Positions 47,462 through 56,230 are shown, numbered from the stretch's first letter. The stretch: DNA of 64,000 bases from Actinomycetes bacterium (GCA_024637035.1 JAGXFW010000016.1:186001-250000); one strand, 5' to 3'. Notes: a model not told the origin generated them from the sequence alone. Translations and numbers: made by a program.

Positions 47462-48538
47462 CTACCCTCGGGCCGCGAGATCGACCACCGTGCGGCCTCT
47501 TCCCCGCCCCGCGACCATCTGGCGGGCCATCCCGTGGACTTCTTCGAGGGAGATGACCCTGGTTAGGGGTTGAAGCATATCGGACGGCAGTTCGTATGCC
47601 AGCCGACTCCACGCCTTGAGCCGCAGGTCCCGGGGGGTGAAGACGGAGTTCACCCCGAGAAGCTTGACCGCCCGCAAGATGAAGGGCATGACCGTCGTAT
47701 GGAGAGCGCCGCCCCCCACCAGGCCACAGGAAGCCACCGCGCCCCCGTACCGAGTCTCGGCAAGCACCCGGGCAAGGGTACTTCCCCCCACAGAATCGAT
47801 TGCGCCGGCCCAACGCTGCTGCTCGAGAGGGCGGGCGGACTGCTCTAGTTCCACCCGCTCGATGACCTCGGACGCGCCGATAGAGCGAAGGAAGGGCCCG
47901 CTGTCCTGCCGACCGCTGGACGCCACGACATAGTGGCCTGCCCCGGCCAGCAGAGAGACGGCGATGCTGCCCACGCCTCCGCTTGCGGCCGTGACCAACA
48001 CGGGCAGACGCTCGACGCGCACTTCTGAGGAATCCGCGGGCGTGTCGTCGGAGGGGCCCCGAGTGGCCGATGGCTGAGCGGGCCAGATCCCCGCCTCCTC
48101 CAACGCCATGACTGCGAGCATCGCGGTGAGGCCGGCCGTACCCACCGACATCGCCCAGAACGCATCCCGACCCTCTGGTATCGGGATCAGGTGTTCCGAG
48201 CGGACCCGCGCGTACTCAGCCATGCCGCCCCAGACGGTCTCACCGATCCCCCACCCCGTCAGGAGCACTGCGTCTCCCAGCCGGTAGTCCGGGGACGAGC
48301 TATCTACGACGGCGCCGGCCAGATCGATGCCGGGCACCATGGGGTACTCGCGGACCACGGGGCCCGCACCGGTGATCGCCAAGGCATCCTTGTAGTTCAA
48401 AGAAGAGTGGGCCACGCGCACCAAGACGTCCCCCTCGGGGAGATCCCGCCACGTGAGCCTAGTGATCTCCGCCGTCGGCTCGTCGCCGCCCTGGCGCAGC
48501 ATCAGGGCTCGGAACGGCTCTCCACTCGGGTCGGGCAT
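47462..48538 (-). CDS. AcuI/YhdH-type NADPH-dependent medium-chain reductase
   Basis: Zinc-independent medium-chain dehydrogenase related to acrylyl-CoA reductase AcuI and YhdH. Family features are HSSLNYKDALAITG (45-58), YPMVPGIDLAGAVVDS (65-80), GWGIGETVWGGMAEYARV (95-112), VTAASGGVGSIAVSLL (near 182) and VNSVFTPRDLRLKAWSRLA. The ATG at 48538 gives 358 residues, some 30 longer than usual because of a Pro/Ser/Asp-rich insert at about 151-175. Acrylyl-CoA reduction is the best guess; substrate range in the family is broad. Confidence 0.85.
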   Translation of the reverse strand: MPDPSGEPFRALMLRQGGDEPTAEITRLTWRDLPEGDVLVRVAHSSLNYKDALAITGAGPVVREYPMVPGIDLAGAVVDSSSPDYRLGDAVLLTGWGIGETVWGGMAEYARVRSEHLIPIPEGRDAFWAMSVGTAGLTAMLAVMALEEAGIWPAQPSATRGPSDDTPADSSEVRVERLPVLVTAASGGVGSIAVSLLAGAGHYVVASSGRQDSGPFLRSIGASEVIERVELEQSARPLEQQRWAGAIDSVGGSTLARVLAETRYGGAVASCGLVGGGALHTTVMPFILRAVKLLGVNSVFTPRDLRLKAWSRLAYELPSDMLQPLTRVISLEEVHGMARQMVAGRGRGRTVVDLAARG

Positions 48539-48747
48539 CGACCACTCCCTTCCATCAACGACCAGGGCGTCCAGACGGCCACGCGGCCCACATGGATCAC
48601 CGGCACCAGCGAGAAGCCTGCGCCCTATCCACTCGGTACCCGAAAAGACCCGCGACCTATCCCTTTGATACCCAGGGGGTTCCACCTCCCTTATCTCCCC
48701 GGTATCCTATTCGGCTAGGTGCTAACGGCCAGACCCATGGAGGAAAC

Positions 48748-49521
48748 GTGTTCGCACTCACCCACCTCTACTTCGCCGAGCGCCTTCTGGGTGAACTTGA
48801 GCCCGCCCAAGCGCTTGGCGCGGTATTCCCCGATACCGGGCTAGCCGGCGGACTCAGCTGGGAAGAGACGCACACCGTGGGCGAACGCCTCTACGACCGA
48901 TCGGTGTCGCTCCTCCCTCGGGATGAGCCCGGGATTCCTGCTCGATTCGCCCGTGCCGTGATCACGCACGGCGCGATTCCCGAGGGACTCGACCACTACT
49001 CAGACCGCGCGTACCGCGGGGGGGATCACGGCTACTGTTTCGAGCTTTCCCGCGACATCGCCGACGAGGCGGCCGACATCTGTGGCCTTCCCCGCTCTGC
49101 AGGTTGGTGGAAGGCCCACAACTTCATCGAGATGGCCGCGGACCTCATCGTCCACGAACGTCGACCCGACCTAGGGCCCATGCTTCAACTCGCGCTCACA
49201 GACCGCGCACTCCTCGGCACGCTGGCATCTTTCCTCTCCGACTCGCTCGCGGCGACGATCGAGGCCGATCGGCTCGAAAACGCGTTCATGGAGTTCCCCG
49301 ACTACGTGCAGCTGGACCAGGTGACGCCGGGCACCCTGGCGCAGAAATACGAGGTGCAGGTGGAAGCTAAGCATGGGGTGCAGAGCATAGACGTCGATGC
49401 CGCCGAGTCGCTCATCGAGCGATGCGTCCCTCGGGTGGCTTCCACTCTCGACGAGTTCATCGCCCTCTCCCTCGAGCTGGTCGGGCCTTTGCTGGTCGGG
49501 CGATATACGAGCACGGGATAG
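48748..49521 (+). CDS. Uncharacterised His/Asp-rich protein, possible zinc hydrolase
   Basis: A 257-residue protein from a GTG with GGAGGAAAC directly upstream. I do not recognise the family with certainty. THLYFAERLLGE near the N-terminus, GAVFPDTG, THGAIPEGLDHYSD and KAHNFIEMAADLIVHERRPD place His and Asp residues at spacings reminiscent of the phospholipase C/P1-nuclease zinc-hydrolase fold (THxYxAE...PD...H...HxxxE..D). There is no signal peptide or membrane helix, so it is probably cytoplasmic. It is divergent from the AcuI-like gene. The assignment is tentative. Confidence 0.7.
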   Translation: MFALTHLYFAERLLGELEPAQALGAVFPDTGLAGGLSWEETHTVGERLYDRSVSLLPRDEPGIPARFARAVITHGAIPEGLDHYSDRAYRGGDHGYCFELSRDIADEAADICGLPRSAGWWKAHNFIEMAADLIVHERRPDLGPMLQLALTDRALLGTLASFLSDSLAATIEADRLENAFMEFPDYVQLDQVTPGTLAQKYEVQVEAKHGVQSIDVDAAESLIERCVPRVASTLDEFIALSLELVGPLLVGRYTSTG

Positions 49522-49574
49522 ACCAAGCGATGTGCCGTGGGCGATCTCTTCGTCTCCGCCCAGGCGACCCGTGC

Positions 49575-49605
49575 GGGTAGTACCCGCCGAGTAGGGGTAA
49601 TACCC
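49575..49605. promoter_or_regulatory. Two tandem perfect palindromes before the ThDP enzyme
   Basis: GGGTAGTACCC (49575-49585) and GGGTAATACCC (49595-49605), with centres exactly 20 bases apart, so both lie on the same DNA face. They sit 37-67 bases before the start codon of the acetolactate synthase-like gene. Confidence 0.6.
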
Positions 49606-49641
49606 TCCAGACCGCCGAGCCGCACCGTCTCAGGGGGACCG

Positions 49642-51282
49642 ATGAGGACCAAAGCTGCTGAGTTTTTCGTACGTTGCCTGGAGAACGAGGGCGTCACCAC
49701 CATATACGGCATCCCCGGCGAGGAGAACCTCGACGTGATGGACGCCATCTTCGATAGTGGTATCGAGTTCGTCACCACCCGACACGAGCAGGGCGCCGCC
49801 TTCATGGCCGACGTGCGCGGGCGACTCACCGGCCAGGCGGGCGTGTGCCTCTCGACGCTTGGGCCGGGGGCCACGAACCTCCTCACCGGAGTCGCGGACG
49901 CCAACATGGACGGAGCCCCTCTCGTGGCCATCGCGGGACAGGCCGCCACCACGCGCATGCACAAGGAGAGCCACCAGGTTCTTGATCTGCAGGCGCTGTT
50001 CGCCCCGGTGACCAAGTACTCGGCACAGATCCGGTCGCCCCAGATCGTGGGAGAGGTGGTTCGAAAAGCCTTCAAGGTGGCGCAGATCGAGAAGCCGGGC
50101 GCGAGCTTCATCGAGTTCCCGGAAGACATCGCGGCTGCGACTGTCGAAGGCAAACATCCGCTGCGCGTGCAGTCTCCCACGCCTCCCCTCCCCTCCGAGG
50201 TGAAGGTCGCCCAAGTCGTGCGGGTGATCGATGCCGCTACGACGCCCATCATCCTGGCGGGGAACGGAGTGGCCCGCGCCGGTGCGTCGGATGAACTGGT
50301 AGCCTTCGCGGAGCGACTCAACATCCCCGTGGCCACGACGTTCATGGCAAAGGGAGTGATCCCGTCTTCGCATCCCCTGGCTCTCGGGACCGTAGGCTTG
50401 CAGGCGAGGGACTACGTCGCATGCGGCTTCGCCCGGGCCGACCTGGTGATCTGCGTGGGCTACGACATCGTCGAGTACCAGCCGCATCACTGGAACAAGG
50501 AAGGCCATCTCAAGATCGTGCATCTGCACGCGGCGCCCGCAGAGGTGGACGAGTCATACATCCTGGAGGCGGGTGTCGTGGGGCACATCGCGGCGACGCT
50601 CGAAGCCATCGCCCAAGCGGGCCGTCCCCACGAGACCTCGCTCGCCGCCGACCTTCATCAAGCGGTGCTCGACGACGTGGCAGGTCATGCCGAAGACCGT
50701 GACTTCCCGCTCAAGCCCCAGAAGATCATCTGGGATCTACGCAAAGCTCTCGGCCCCGAAGACATCGTGGTGAGCGACGTGGGTGCCCACAAACTCTGGA
50801 TGGCCCGCATGTATCAGGCGGAGCGTCCCAATACCTGCCTCATCTCGAACGGACTCGCAGCCATGGGCATCGCCGTTCCCGGAGCCGTCGCGGCCAAACA
50901 CGTGATGCCGCATCGCAACGTGGTGGCCGTCACCGGAGACGCCGGGTTCCTCATGAACTCCCAAGAGATCGAGACGGCGAAACGCATGCGCACGCCCATC
51001 GTCATCCTCGTGTGGAACGACTCAGCGTACGGCTTGATCCGGTGGAAGCAGATGGAGCACTTCAATCGCGAGATCGGCGTCGACTTCACGAACCCTGACT
51101 TCGTCGGCTACGCCCAGTCCTTCGGCGTGCGCGGCGTGCGCATCGAGCGCTCTGAAGATCTGGCTCACGCCCTTGCTCAGGCGCTCACTGTGGACACCGT
51201 CACTCTGATCGACTGCCCAGTGGACTACAGCGAGAACCTACAACTGCCCACCATCGCCGGTGACCTCGTCTGCCGCGATTGA
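49642..51282 (+). CDS. Acetolactate synthase-like ThDP-dependent enzyme
   Basis: Thiamine-diphosphate enzyme of the acetolactate synthase/pyruvate oxidase group, 546 residues. The N-terminal domain has the catalytic glutamate in TRHEQGAAFMADV (near residue 49) and LGPGATNLLTGVADA. The central domain carries NGVARAGASDELV, and the C-terminal ThDP-Mg motif is VTGDAGFLMNSQEIETA with WNDSAYGLI. Start ATG at 49642. No small regulatory subunit gene is adjacent, which favours a catabolic AlsS-like or other lyase role over branched-chain amino-acid synthesis. Two tandem palindromes upstream suggest specific control. Confidence 0.87.
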   Translation: MRTKAAEFFVRCLENEGVTTIYGIPGEENLDVMDAIFDSGIEFVTTRHEQGAAFMADVRGRLTGQAGVCLSTLGPGATNLLTGVADANMDGAPLVAIAGQAATTRMHKESHQVLDLQALFAPVTKYSAQIRSPQIVGEVVRKAFKVAQIEKPGASFIEFPEDIAAATVEGKHPLRVQSPTPPLPSEVKVAQVVRVIDAATTPIILAGNGVARAGASDELVAFAERLNIPVATTFMAKGVIPSSHPLALGTVGLQARDYVACGFARADLVICVGYDIVEYQPHHWNKEGHLKIVHLHAAPAEVDESYILEAGVVGHIAATLEAIAQAGRPHETSLAADLHQAVLDDVAGHAEDRDFPLKPQKIIWDLRKALGPEDIVVSDVGAHKLWMARMYQAERPNTCLISNGLAAMGIAVPGAVAAKHVMPHRNVVAVTGDAGFLMNSQEIETAKRMRTPIVILVWNDSAYGLIRWKQMEHFNREIGVDFTNPDFVGYAQSFGVRGVRIERSEDLAHALAQALTVDTVTLIDCPVDYSENLQLPTIAGDLVCRD

Positions 51283-51284
51283 CT

Positions 51285-51704
51285 TCAAGCCCGCCCGATA
51301 CCGGCCGCGCGATCTCCGAACACGGCCGGACCCACCTCGCTCATCGGCAGGGCTTTGCCGGTAGCCCCGTTGACGACGACGAACACGACTTCCGCGTCGG
51401 CCACCACGTCTCCGGTCCCTTTGAGGGTGATCACCTGGCGCAACCTGCCGCTGCGCTCCCCCAGGCCCTCGAGTTCGGTGCGCACACTCAGCACCTGGAA
51501 GGCCTCGGCACCCAGCCGGTAGTTGATCTCGATCCTCACCACCATGAAGGTCCAGCCGCGATCCGCCAGCGCGGAGAAGCCGCTGAAACTCTCCCAGAAC
51601 GACCAGCGCGCCTCTTCTAGGAACTCGAGATACCGAGCGTTGTTCACGTGTCGGAATAGATCGACGTGGTAGGGGCGCACCTGGATCTCGATGGTATCCT
51701 TCAC
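51285..51704 (-). CDS. Hot-dog acyl-CoA thioesterase (4-hydroxybenzoyl-CoA thioesterase-like)
   Basis: Hot-dog-fold thioesterase of 139 residues. The signature VRPYHVDLFRHVNNARYLEFLEEARW spans about residues 8-33 (VDLFRHVNNARYL is diagnostic), followed by RIEINYRLGAEAF and VADAEVVFVVVN. Substrates may be aromatic or short acyl-CoAs. The GTG at 51704 overlaps the stop of the upstream flavin-reductase gene (GTGA), so the two are translationally coupled. Its 3' end is only two bases from the convergent ThDP enzyme. Confidence 0.88.
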   Translation of the reverse strand: MKDTIEIQVRPYHVDLFRHVNNARYLEFLEEARWSFWESFSGFSALADRGWTFMVVRIEINYRLGAEAFQVLSVRTELEGLGERSGRLRQVITLKGTGDVVADAEVVFVVVNGATGKALPMSEVGPAVFGDRAAGIGRA

Positions 51705-52276
51705 TGCGGTCTCATCTCATGGCCGATCGAGTGAGCCTTGGCGATTCGCGTGGCGCCTCCATAGTAGTGACCATCAACGGGTGCGTAGAAGAGGGGGGCG
51801 ATCCTTCCCGCGTCGATCGTGCCCGTCTCATCGATGCACCCCTCCTCCACCTTCACATCGACGATCTCCCCGATGAACTGCGTGTGCAAGCCGAGTTCAT
51901 GGACCTGCACGACCCGGCACTCGAGCACCAAGGGGAACTCATCCACGTACGGCGCATCCACAGAGGTGCTGCGCACCGGGGTGAGACGTGCCACCTCGAA
52001 CTTGTCGGCATCACGTCCCGATACCACACCGAAGTAGTCGGCCTCGCGCACATGCCGGTCCGCGGGGACGTTCACAGTGAAGGCCTTCCTCAGTGTGATG
52101 TTGGCGTGCGCCAAGGTGGCTGCCCGAAATGAGACGGTCACGCACGGCGGTCTCGAGCAACAGATGCCCCCCCAAGCGGCCGTGGAGGCGTTCGGGCGCT
52201 CGTCGGCGCCGTACGTTCCCACCACGAGCACCGGGGTCGGATACAGCACGGTCTTCGGTCCCAGAGAACGTTTCAC
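51701..52276 (-). CDS. Flavin-reductase-like FMN-binding split-barrel protein
   Basis: FMN-binding protein of the flavin reductase/FlaRed family, 191 residues from GTG 52276 with AAGGAG upstream. It shows LYPTPVLVVGTYGADERPNAST, CVTVSFRAATLAHANI, FTVNVPADRHVREADYFG and the C-terminal YYGGATRIAKAHSIG. Members reduce flavins or act as flavoenzymes without a partner. It is paired with the hot-dog thioesterase. The upstream extension of the frame is unsupported. Confidence 0.87.
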   Translation of the reverse strand: MKRSLGPKTVLYPTPVLVVGTYGADERPNASTAAWGGICCSRPPCVTVSFRAATLAHANITLRKAFTVNVPADRHVREADYFGVVSGRDADKFEVARLTPVRSTSVDAPYVDEFPLVLECRVVQVHELGLHTQFIGEIVDVKVEEGCIDETGTIDAGRIAPLFYAPVDGHYYGGATRIAKAHSIGHEMRPQ

Positions 52277-52483
52277 AAGGGAACTCCTTCTTCTTGCCTG
52301 TGAGCACGGTACGGAGTACAGCCCACCACTCGACTGTGGCGCCTGACTCCCGAGGACACCCGCCGCCTTCTGTATACCATTCACGGCGCGATGCGAACAG
52401 GCGACGCTCCGAGCATCTCACTCGAGTGCGACGCATCGTGTGCACAGATCTCTGCCGCTCTGCCGAGGTCGACCCGCGGATGA

Positions 52484-52515
52484 CACGGTCCCCTTCTGGG
52501 AAGAGTGTCATGAAG
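52484..52515. repeat. Inverted repeat upstream of the decayed VOC gene
   Basis: ATGACAC and GTGTCAT enclose a shorter CCCC/GGG pairing. It lies 25-60 bases before the VOC start and could be a hairpin or an operator; no T-run follows. Confidence 0.35.
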
Positions 52516-52541
52516 TGATCCCGAGCATGGAGGTGATCGCC

Positions 52542-52749
52542 ATGGCGCGTGTCGTGCACTTCGAGGTCAACGCCGACGACCCACAACGCGCTCAAGCATT
52601 CTACAAAGACGCCCTCGGTTGGGAAGCCCAGAGGATGGAGGGTCATGGTGCCGAAGACGCCTGTTCCGGGCGTCGGTTGGCTCGCATACTTCGCAGACAC
52701 CGAGGGCAACGTCCTCGGGATGATGGAGACCGACGAGTCCGCCGCTTGA
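52542..52749 (+). pseudogene. Decayed VOC/glyoxalase-family gene with internal deletion
   Basis: From the ATG at 52542 it reads MARVVHFEVNADDPQRAQAF YKDALGW in one frame (shown split), the usual start of a glyoxalase-like VOC protein. The typical VOC C-terminus, VPKTPVPGVGWLAYFADTEG NVLGMMETDES, follows in a different frame, ending at 52749. The two are joined near 52645 with roughly 70-75 middle residues missing compared with the ~120-residue family. So a deletion not divisible by three removed the centre, and the gene should be inactive. Confidence 0.75.
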
Positions 52750-52826
52750 CCAGGACGTGAGAAGGCCCGGCTCCCTATCGGGCCGGGGACCGTCCAGTGC
52801 AAGCGATCATCCGAGAGCCTGTGCCC

Positions 52827-52857
52827 TTGACAGCACCTCCGCCAGCAATGGTAAAGT
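52827..52857 (+). promoter_or_regulatory. Possible GntR-gene promoter
   Basis: A perfect TTGACA -35 and TAAAGT -10 are separated by 19 bases, longer than ideal. The -10 ends 10 bases before the preferred TTG start, so the leader would be very short. Confidence 0.4.
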
Positions 52858-52867
52858 ATCTTGTCCT

Positions 52868-53629
52868 TTGGGCGTACCAACACTACGGCCGGCCATCACA
52901 AGAGGTGTAGACCACATCGTCGCCGAGATAGTCACGGAATTACCCACACGTACTCTCTCCGAGGGGCTGGCGGCACGATTGCGCTCCCGTATCCAGGGTG
53001 GCGAACTCGCCGCCGGCGACCGCCTACCAGCACAGCGCGAACTCGCCCGGGAACTCGGGGTGGCCCGACCCACCCTTCAGCACGCGCTCCGGGTTTTGCA
53101 GGATCAAGGCTACGTCGAGACCCGACGCGGCGCCTCCGGCGGCACGTTCGTGAGGGCGCTCGACCGCCCCGCCGAAGTCTGGTTCGAGACGGTGCGGAAC
53201 GACGTCGCGGAACTCGAGGACATCCTCGCCTTCCGTTCAGCGATCGAGTGTGAGGTCGCCATGCGCGCGGCGTACCGACGGAGCGAAGACGACCTGACGC
53301 AGCTGCGTGCCGCGCAGGCCCACATCGCCGCCGCGACCAGCTCCGCTGAGTTCCGCCGTGCCGACGCCGTGTTCCACGGGGTGCTGGCCGCGGCGTCGGG
53401 CAGCCCTCGCTTGGAAGAAGCGGCCCGCCGCGCTCGAGGCGAGCTCTTCTCCCCAATCGATCGGGCACTCCGCCCTCAGTTGGTGCGGGCCACCCTCATC
53501 GACCACGGCCTCATCCTCGACGCAGTGACGGAGGCCGACCCGGAACGGGCGGCCGCCGCAGTCAGAGCCCACATCGAAACCACCCGCAGGGAGTTGCGGA
53601 TAGCAGTAGAAAGGACCACCGACATATGA
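52868..53629 (+). CDS. GntR-family regulator, FadR/FCD subgroup
   Basis: Winged-helix repressor with an all-helical ligand domain. The HTH is LSEGLAARLRSRIQGGEL, LPAQRELARELGVARPTLQHALRVLQDQGYVETR (residues about 28-85). The FCD domain includes ILAFRSAIECEVAMRAA, FHGVLAAASGSPRLEEAA and the ligand/metal histidines in DHGLILDAVTEADPERAAAAVRAHIE. The start is uncertain: TTG at 52868 is preferred because the frame upstream overlaps a likely promoter. ATGA overlap with the next gene suggests that it regulates the amidotransferase. Confidence 0.85.
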   Translation: MGVPTLRPAITRGVDHIVAEIVTELPTRTLSEGLAARLRSRIQGGELAAGDRLPAQRELARELGVARPTLQHALRVLQDQGYVETRRGASGGTFVRALDRPAEVWFETVRNDVAELEDILAFRSAIECEVAMRAAYRRSEDDLTQLRAAQAHIAAATSSAEFRRADAVFHGVLAAASGSPRLEEAARRARGELFSPIDRALRPQLVRATLIDHGLILDAVTEADPERAAAAVRAHIETTRRELRIAVERTTDI

Positions 53630-54378
53630 GTCTGCCTCTGATCGGGATCACCCAACGCCGCCTCTCGGTCGCCCAGATCGCCGGGACTCCACCCAGCGCC
53701 TACGACCACTGGATGAACGCACAGTTCATGACGTACGCGCGAGCGGTCGCCGTGGCCGGCGGTCTGCCGGTCTACGTGTCGCGCGAGGCGGACGCCGCGG
53801 AGTTGGCGTGGCGTTTGGACGGAGTCGTCGTGGCGGGCGGCCTCGACATCGACCCCCGCCTCTACGGCGGCGTCCCGGGCCCGAGTTCCACCGTCATCGA
53901 CCCCGAGTCCGATAGGTTCGAGATCCAGCTGCTGCATGCGGCCTTCCGTGCCGACATCCCGGTCTTGGGTATCTGCAGAGGGCTACACGTACTGAACGTG
54001 GCGCTGGGAGGCACGCTGGTGCCCGACCTGCCGGTGGGCGAAGGCACATCACACTCGTTCCTCCTCTATCCCCCGCACGAGCGAGTGCACCACGTGAACC
54101 TTGTTCCAGGCAGCACGCTCTTCGACCTCTACGGGTCCGACCTGCACGTGAACAGCCTGCACCATCAAGCCGTGGCTGAATTGGGGCGCATAGTCGTCGC
54201 GGTAGGCCACGCCGACGACGGGGTGGTCGAGGCCATCGAAGTGAAGGGGCAGCGTGCACTTGGCGTGCAGTGGCACCCCGAGTTCTTCCGCGACTCCGAC
54301 CCCATCTTCGAGTGGTTGGTGTCGGAGGCTTCGGCCGCGCGGGCGCAGGAGTCGTCCGCGGAAGGTCGAGCTGGTTGA
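53626..54378 (+). CDS. Class-I amidotransferase, gamma-glutamyl-GABA hydrolase-like (peptidase C26)
   Basis: Glutamine-amidotransferase-fold hydrolase related to PuuD, which releases GABA or similar amines from gamma-glutamyl conjugates in polyamine breakdown. LIGITQRRL starts the protein; the nucleophile elbow is PVLGICRGLHVLNVALGG (Cys near residue 107), with NSLHHQAV and the His-Glu pair in VQWHPEFF. 250 residues. It overlaps its presumed regulator by four bases. Other puu genes are not nearby, so the amine substrate is open. Confidence 0.88.
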   Translation: MSLPLIGITQRRLSVAQIAGTPPSAYDHWMNAQFMTYARAVAVAGGLPVYVSREADAAELAWRLDGVVVAGGLDIDPRLYGGVPGPSSTVIDPESDRFEIQLLHAAFRADIPVLGICRGLHVLNVALGGTLVPDLPVGEGTSHSFLLYPPHERVHHVNLVPGSTLFDLYGSDLHVNSLHHQAVAELGRIVVAVGHADDGVVEAIEVKGQRALGVQWHPEFFRDSDPIFEWLVSEASAARAQESSAEGRAG

Positions 54379-54416
54379 CGCCGATCTCGACCAACGGCTC
54401 GGCTGTGGTTGGCGCA

Positions 54417-54470
54417 ACTACCGAGATGGGCACCACTACCGGGATGGGCACCACTACCGATATCGGTGCC
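54417..54470 (+). repeat. Three 18-base tandem repeats after the amidotransferase gene
   Basis: Units starting ACTACCG and containing GGGCACC (ACTACCGAGATGGGCACC, ACTACCGGGATGGGCACC, then a diverged third copy). They lie in the 185-base convergent spacer before the cyclophilin gene and lie outside any supported gene. Confidence 0.7.
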
Positions 54471-54563
54471 GCGGGCAGGATCATCGCCCAGATCGGGATC
54501 GGCGGCGCGGCCCGGGTCGACGCTTCCGCCGACCTCCGAGCCGCGGTCGCCTGGGAAGACGCC

Positions 54564-55334
54564 CTACTCCTGGACGATCACCTTCGCGCTCTCGATCACG
54601 ATGGGCGTGACCGGGATGTCCTGCATCTGGCCCATGCTGGTGGTGGGCACGGCCACCATGGCATCGATGACCTCCATGCCGGTGACGACCTTGCCGAAAA
54701 CGGCGTAGCCGTAGCCCTGCATGGTCTTCGTCTTGTGATCGAGGAATGCGTTGTCGGCCACGTTCACGAAGAATTGAGCGGTGGCGCTATCGACGACGTT
54801 GGTCCGCGCCATGGCAACAGTGCCGCGCAAGTTCTTCAACCCGTTGTCCGCCTCGTTCTTGATGGGCGCATTCACGGGCTTCTGCTTCATGTCGGGGGTG
54901 AAGCCTCCACCCTGGGCCATGAATCCGGGGATCACACGATGGAATATGGTGCCATCGAAGAATCCGGCTTCCACGTATGCGAGGAAGTTCTCAACGGTCA
55001 CGGGTGCGGCGGCGGCGTCGAGTTCGATCACGATCGTGCCCATGGTGGTGACGAACTCCACGCTCTTCTGACTATCGGTCATCTGACTGTCTCCTATGGT
55101 GGGACCGGTGTCCGGTCCGTTTGCTGTGTCGGAACCAGCAGCAAGGCTGGTGCCCGTGGTGGGACTGCTGCCGGCGGTACCTGTGGTGGGGCTGCCTACT
55201 CCGTATGCCACGGAAGTCTCGGAGCCACAACCCGCCGTGAAGAGCCCAAGTGCGAGCAAGAGGACGATCGTTGCCCCCATGAGGCCACGCCCACCCGAAC
55301 ACGATGCGAGTCTCGCCCTCACCTTCTGCGTCAT
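54564..55334 (-). CDS. Cyclophilin-type peptidyl-prolyl isomerase, lipoprotein
   Basis: Extracytoplasmic prolyl isomerase. The N-terminus has a hydrophobic stretch and lipobox FTAGCGSE (Cys near residue 36), followed by a Ser/Thr/Gly-rich linker (about 40-90) likely to span the wall. The cyclophilin domain has [59 protein letters not shown] and [17 protein letters not shown]. 256 residues. The [13 protein letters not shown] catalytic stretch is intact. It is divergent from the uracil-DNA glycosylase gene. Confidence 0.93.
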   Translation of the reverse strand: MTQKVRARLASCSGGRGLMGATIVLLLALGLFTAGCGSETSVAYGVGSPTTGTAGSSPTTGTSLAAGSDTANGPDTGPTIGDSQMTDSQKSVEFVTTMGTIVIELDAAAAPVTVENFLAYVEAGFFDGTIFHRVIPGFMAQGGGFTPDMKQKPVNAPIKNEADNGLKNLRGTVAMARTNVVDSATAQFFVNVADNAFLDHKTKTMQGYGYAVFGKVVTGMEVIDAMVAVPTTSMGQMQDIPVTPIVIESAKVIVQE

Positions 55335-55480
55335 GAACCACCTCTTCCGAACGATAGATCGGCCCGCTACGACCGAGATAGGTTCTCACAAAGTCCGCCA
55401 CACAACGACATCGAACAAGGACGTCCGTCATAGACCACGCGCCCGACACCACTTCGGCCCGAGAAACATCCGATGCGCTC

Positions 55481-56230
55481 TTGGCCATAGCCCGGCGTCT
55501 CTCCGGCGAGGTCGACTCGCTGTGCTTCGCACCACCGGTGAGCCACGTGTACAACCCACTCGAGTATGCCTGGCGACCCCATTCCGAATACCTTCGTCGT
55601 TACGGGACCTCGACCGGCGGGATCGTGTTGCTGGGCATGAATCCCGGGCCCTGGGGCATGGCCCAGACCGGCGTGCCGTTCGGCGAGGTGGAGATGGTGC
55701 GCCGGTGGCTGGCCATCCGCGAGCCGGTCGGACGACCCGTGCCCGAGCACCCGAAGAGACCGGTCAGCGGGTTCGACTGTGCGCGGCACGAGGTGAGCGG
55801 CCGCAGACTCTGGGGCTGGGCTCGCGACCGTTTCGAGACCCCGGACGCCTTCTTTCGCCGGTTCTTCGTAGCTAACTACTGCCCCCTGGCGTTCCTGGAA
55901 GAAACGGGCCGCAACCGCACGCCCGACAAGCTACCCGCCCAAGAGCGAGCCTCGTTGTTCGAAGCCTGCGACCGCGCCCTTCAGGCGACCGTCGAAACGT
56001 TGGAGCCGAGCCTCGTCATCGGGGTGGGGGCGTTCGCCCACGCTCGAGCGGTCGCGGCGCTTGCGGGATCTGAGGTGGCGGTGGCCCGCATCGCTCACCC
56101 CAGCCCGGCGAACCCCGCCGCGAACGCGGGTTGGGAGGCGCTCGTCGATCGACAGTTGGTGGAGCTCGGGGTAGAAGTGCCGCCGCCCGTCGGATCGGCC
56201 GCAGCCGCGCTAGAGTCGGGCGACTCCTAG
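55481..56230 (+). CDS. SMUG1-like uracil-DNA glycosylase
   Basis: Single-strand-selective uracil-DNA glycosylase family member for base-excision repair. Motif 1 is LLGMNPGPWGMAQTGVPFGEV (GMNPGPxGMAQTGVPFG is the SMUG1 signature) and motif 2 is IAHPSPANPAANAGW. Also FFVANYCPLAF and VIGVGAFA. About 249 residues from TTG 55481, though the frame stays open upstream and the true start may be earlier. The gene end overlaps the convergent ferredoxin gene by about 20 bases. Confidence 0.9.
   Translation: MAIARRLSGEVDSLCFAPPVSHVYNPLEYAWRPHSEYLRRYGTSTGGIVLLGMNPGPWGMAQTGVPFGEVEMVRRWLAIREPVGRPVPEHPKRPVSGFDCARHEVSGRRLWGWARDRFETPDAFFRRFFVANYCPLAFLEETGRNRTPDKLPAQERASLFEACDRALQATVETLEPSLVIGVGAFAHARAVAALAGSEVAVARIAHPSPANPAANAGWEALVDRQLVELGVEVPPPVGSAAAALESGDS

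Noticed and set aside
52757-52867. N-terminal extension of the GntR regulator
   Set aside because: The residues are low-complexity and overlap a likely promoter (TTGACA/TAAAGT).
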